In this document: piece by piece, positions 5,454 through 6,512 of the stretch
Layout of the letters: the number at the start of each line of letters is the position of its first letter
Numbering within the stretch: position 1 is the first letter of the stretch
NCBI GenBank assembly: GCA_001828445.1
Contig: MHYJ01000083.1
Span: forward strand, 1 to 6,512
Length of the DNA: 6,512 bases
Source of the DNA: Planctomycetes bacterium RBG_16_43_13
Lineage (GTDB): Bacteria; Planctomycetota; MHYJ01
Direction of reading: 5' to 3'
Translations under genes and position numbers: made by a program
The notes under the pieces: model-generated
What the model was told of the DNA's origin: nothing
Database searches by the model: none
What the model saw: the letters and a program-made list of their open reading frames with translations, nothing else

Positions 5454-6512
5454 ATGAAGAAACTACAGAAGACAATAAAAAAGGGCGTAGAGATAGAAGG
5501 AGTAGGCCTATTCAGTGGGCAGAAGGCAAAGCTCCGCATACTCCCGGCTATGCAGGATAGTGGTATCACATTTATACGCGTCGATTTACCAGACAAACCA
5601 CGGGTGCCTGTTACTGTAGAAAATGTAGATGCGAAGCTTAGACGAACTGCTATAGTAAAGGACGGCGTCGAAATAGAAACAGTGGAGCATCTGCTGTCCT
5701 CTATATTTGGATTAGAGTTACATAACCTTGATATAGAAATAGATGCCTCTGAGGTTCCTGTAATAGATGGCAGTAGCAAGCCGTTTGTGGACTTACTGCG
5801 ACAGGCAGAGATAATAGAGCAGGATGCGCCTAAGCGGGTCATTACCATAAAAGAGCCAATAAGCATAATGGATAACGAGGTAACAATAGTAGCCCTTCCA
5901 TCTGAGAATGGTCTTACTGTGTCATATACCCTTAATTATGATGGTACCTATATTGGCTCACAGCACCTCTCGCTTAATATCAACGAAATAAGTTTTGCCA
6001 GTGAGATAGCCCCTGCGCGAACCTTCTGTCTAAAAAACGAGGCGGACGTGTTGCTACAACAGGGCTTGGGTAAAGGGGCTAATTATAAAAATACCCTTGT
6101 TATAGATTCTAATGGCGTTATAGATAATGAACTACGGTTTAAGGACGAGTTTGTTAGACATAAAATACTTGACCTCTTAGGTGATTTATCCCTGTTGAAT
6201 GCCTCTCTAAAGGCACATATAGTTGCAGTAAAGTCAGGCCATTCTACAAACGTAAAGCTCGTCAAGAAGATATGGGAAGTATGTAGCGAGCCGCAGGAAG
6301 GAAGCAAAAAACCTGAGACGTGGCTTGACGTTAGAGAGATGGCGAAGATACTTCCGCATCGATATCCTATGCTTCTTATAGATAAAGTTATAGAACTCGA
6401 GGGCTACAAACATGCTGTTGGGATAAAGAATGTTACAATAAACGAGCCGTTCTTTCAGGGACATTTCCCAGGTAGGCCTATTATGCCGGGTGTCTTACAA
6501 ATTGAGGCGATG
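5454..6512 (+). CDS. lpxC-fabZ: Bifunctional LpxC-FabZ fusion: UDP-3-O-acyl-GlcNAc deacetylase / 3-hydroxyacyl-ACP dehydratase (3' partial)
   Basis: The frame is open from ATG 5454 to the window edge (353 codons, no stop), so the C-terminus is missing. Residues about 1-275 are LpxC, the zinc deacetylase that commits UDP-acyl-GlcNAc to lipid A. TVEHLLS (76-82) gives Glu78 and His79, [10 protein letters not shown] (235-244) gives His236, Asp240 and Asp244, and KSGHSTN (260-266) gives His263. These match the zinc ligands and catalytic residues of E. coli LpxC (His79, His238, Asp242; Glu78, Asp246, His265). EVPVIDGSS (100-108), APARTF (186-191) and [14 protein letters not shown] (204-217) are also present. 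After a short polar linker (about 277-288) comes FabZ, the hot-dog-fold dehydratase: [14 protein letters not shown] (299-312) and [14 protein letters not shown] (333-346), with catalytic His337 and Glu351. Expected full length is about 430-460 residues. It lies 9 bases after lpxD in the same frame, with no visible Shine-Dalgarno, so coupled translation is likely. ATG 5454 is the first canonical start after the lpxD stop. Confidence 0.95.
   Translation, partial: MKKLQKTIKKGVEIEGVGLFSGQKAKLRILPAMQDSGITFIRVDLPDKPRVPVTVENVDAKLRRTAIVKDGVEIETVEHLLSSIFGLELHNLDIEIDASEVPVIDGSSKPFVDLLRQAEIIEQDAPKRVITIKEPISIMDNEVTIVALPSENGLTVSYTLNYDGTYIGSQHLSLNINEISFASEIAPARTFCLKNEADVLLQQGLGKGANYKNTLVIDSNGVIDNELRFKDEFVRHKILDLLGDLSLLNASLKAHIVAVKSGHSTNVKLVKKIWEVCSEPQEGSKKPETWLDVREMAKILPHRYPMLLIDKVIELEGYKHAVGIKNVTINEPFFQGHFPGRPIMPGVLQIEAM

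Noticed and set aside
5441..5866. Minus-strand open frame of 141 codons opposite lpxC
   Set aside because: It lies wholly opposite the well-conserved lpxC frame, is Ser-rich and low in recognisable motifs, and has no independent support.

Overview
The window comes from a Gram-negative (diderm) bacterium. It encodes the outer-membrane protein insertase BamA, a periplasmic OmpH/Skp-type chaperone, and two lipid A enzymes, LpxD and LpxC. LpxC is fused in frame to FabZ. The DNA is moderately AT-rich, and isoleucine is written overwhelmingly as ATA (28 of 34 Ile codons by hand count in lpxC-fabZ). The LpxC-FabZ fusion and the order bamA-ompH-lpxD suggest a PVC-type lineage (Planctomycetota, Omnitrophota or a relative). 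That placement is an inference from gene order and fusion state, not from a database search; Bacteroidota also carry the fusion.

Layout: positions 1-78 hold no supported feature. A class I mannose-6-phosphate isomerase (manA) lies on the minus strand at 79-1164 and carries an unusual, very basic N-terminal tail. The 178-base divergent intergenic region (1165-1342) contains a near-consensus sigma70-type promoter for manA, placed so that its transcript would be leaderless. It also contains a set of inverted and direct repeats ahead of bamA that could form a structured 5' leader. From 1343 to the end, four plus-strand genes are closely packed: bamA, ompH, lpxD and lpxC-fabZ. The gaps are 27 bases between bamA and ompH, an 11-base overlap between ompH and lpxD, and 9 bases between lpxD and lpxC. 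No terminator is visible between them, so they look like one operon. The last gene runs off the right edge inside its FabZ domain.

The operon couples the two halves of outer-membrane building. BamA and OmpH handle beta-barrel proteins. LpxC and LpxD carry out the committed deacetylation and second acylation of lipid A, and FabZ acts in the fatty-acid pathway that competes with LpxC for hydroxyacyl-ACP. lpxA would be the expected next gene downstream. manA is divergent and probably supplies mannose or fructose phosphates for sugar metabolism or surface glycans. I see no mobile element, CRISPR array, tRNA or rRNA. The window is largely a conserved housekeeping locus; the unusual parts are the manA start region, the bamA leader and the fusion gene.
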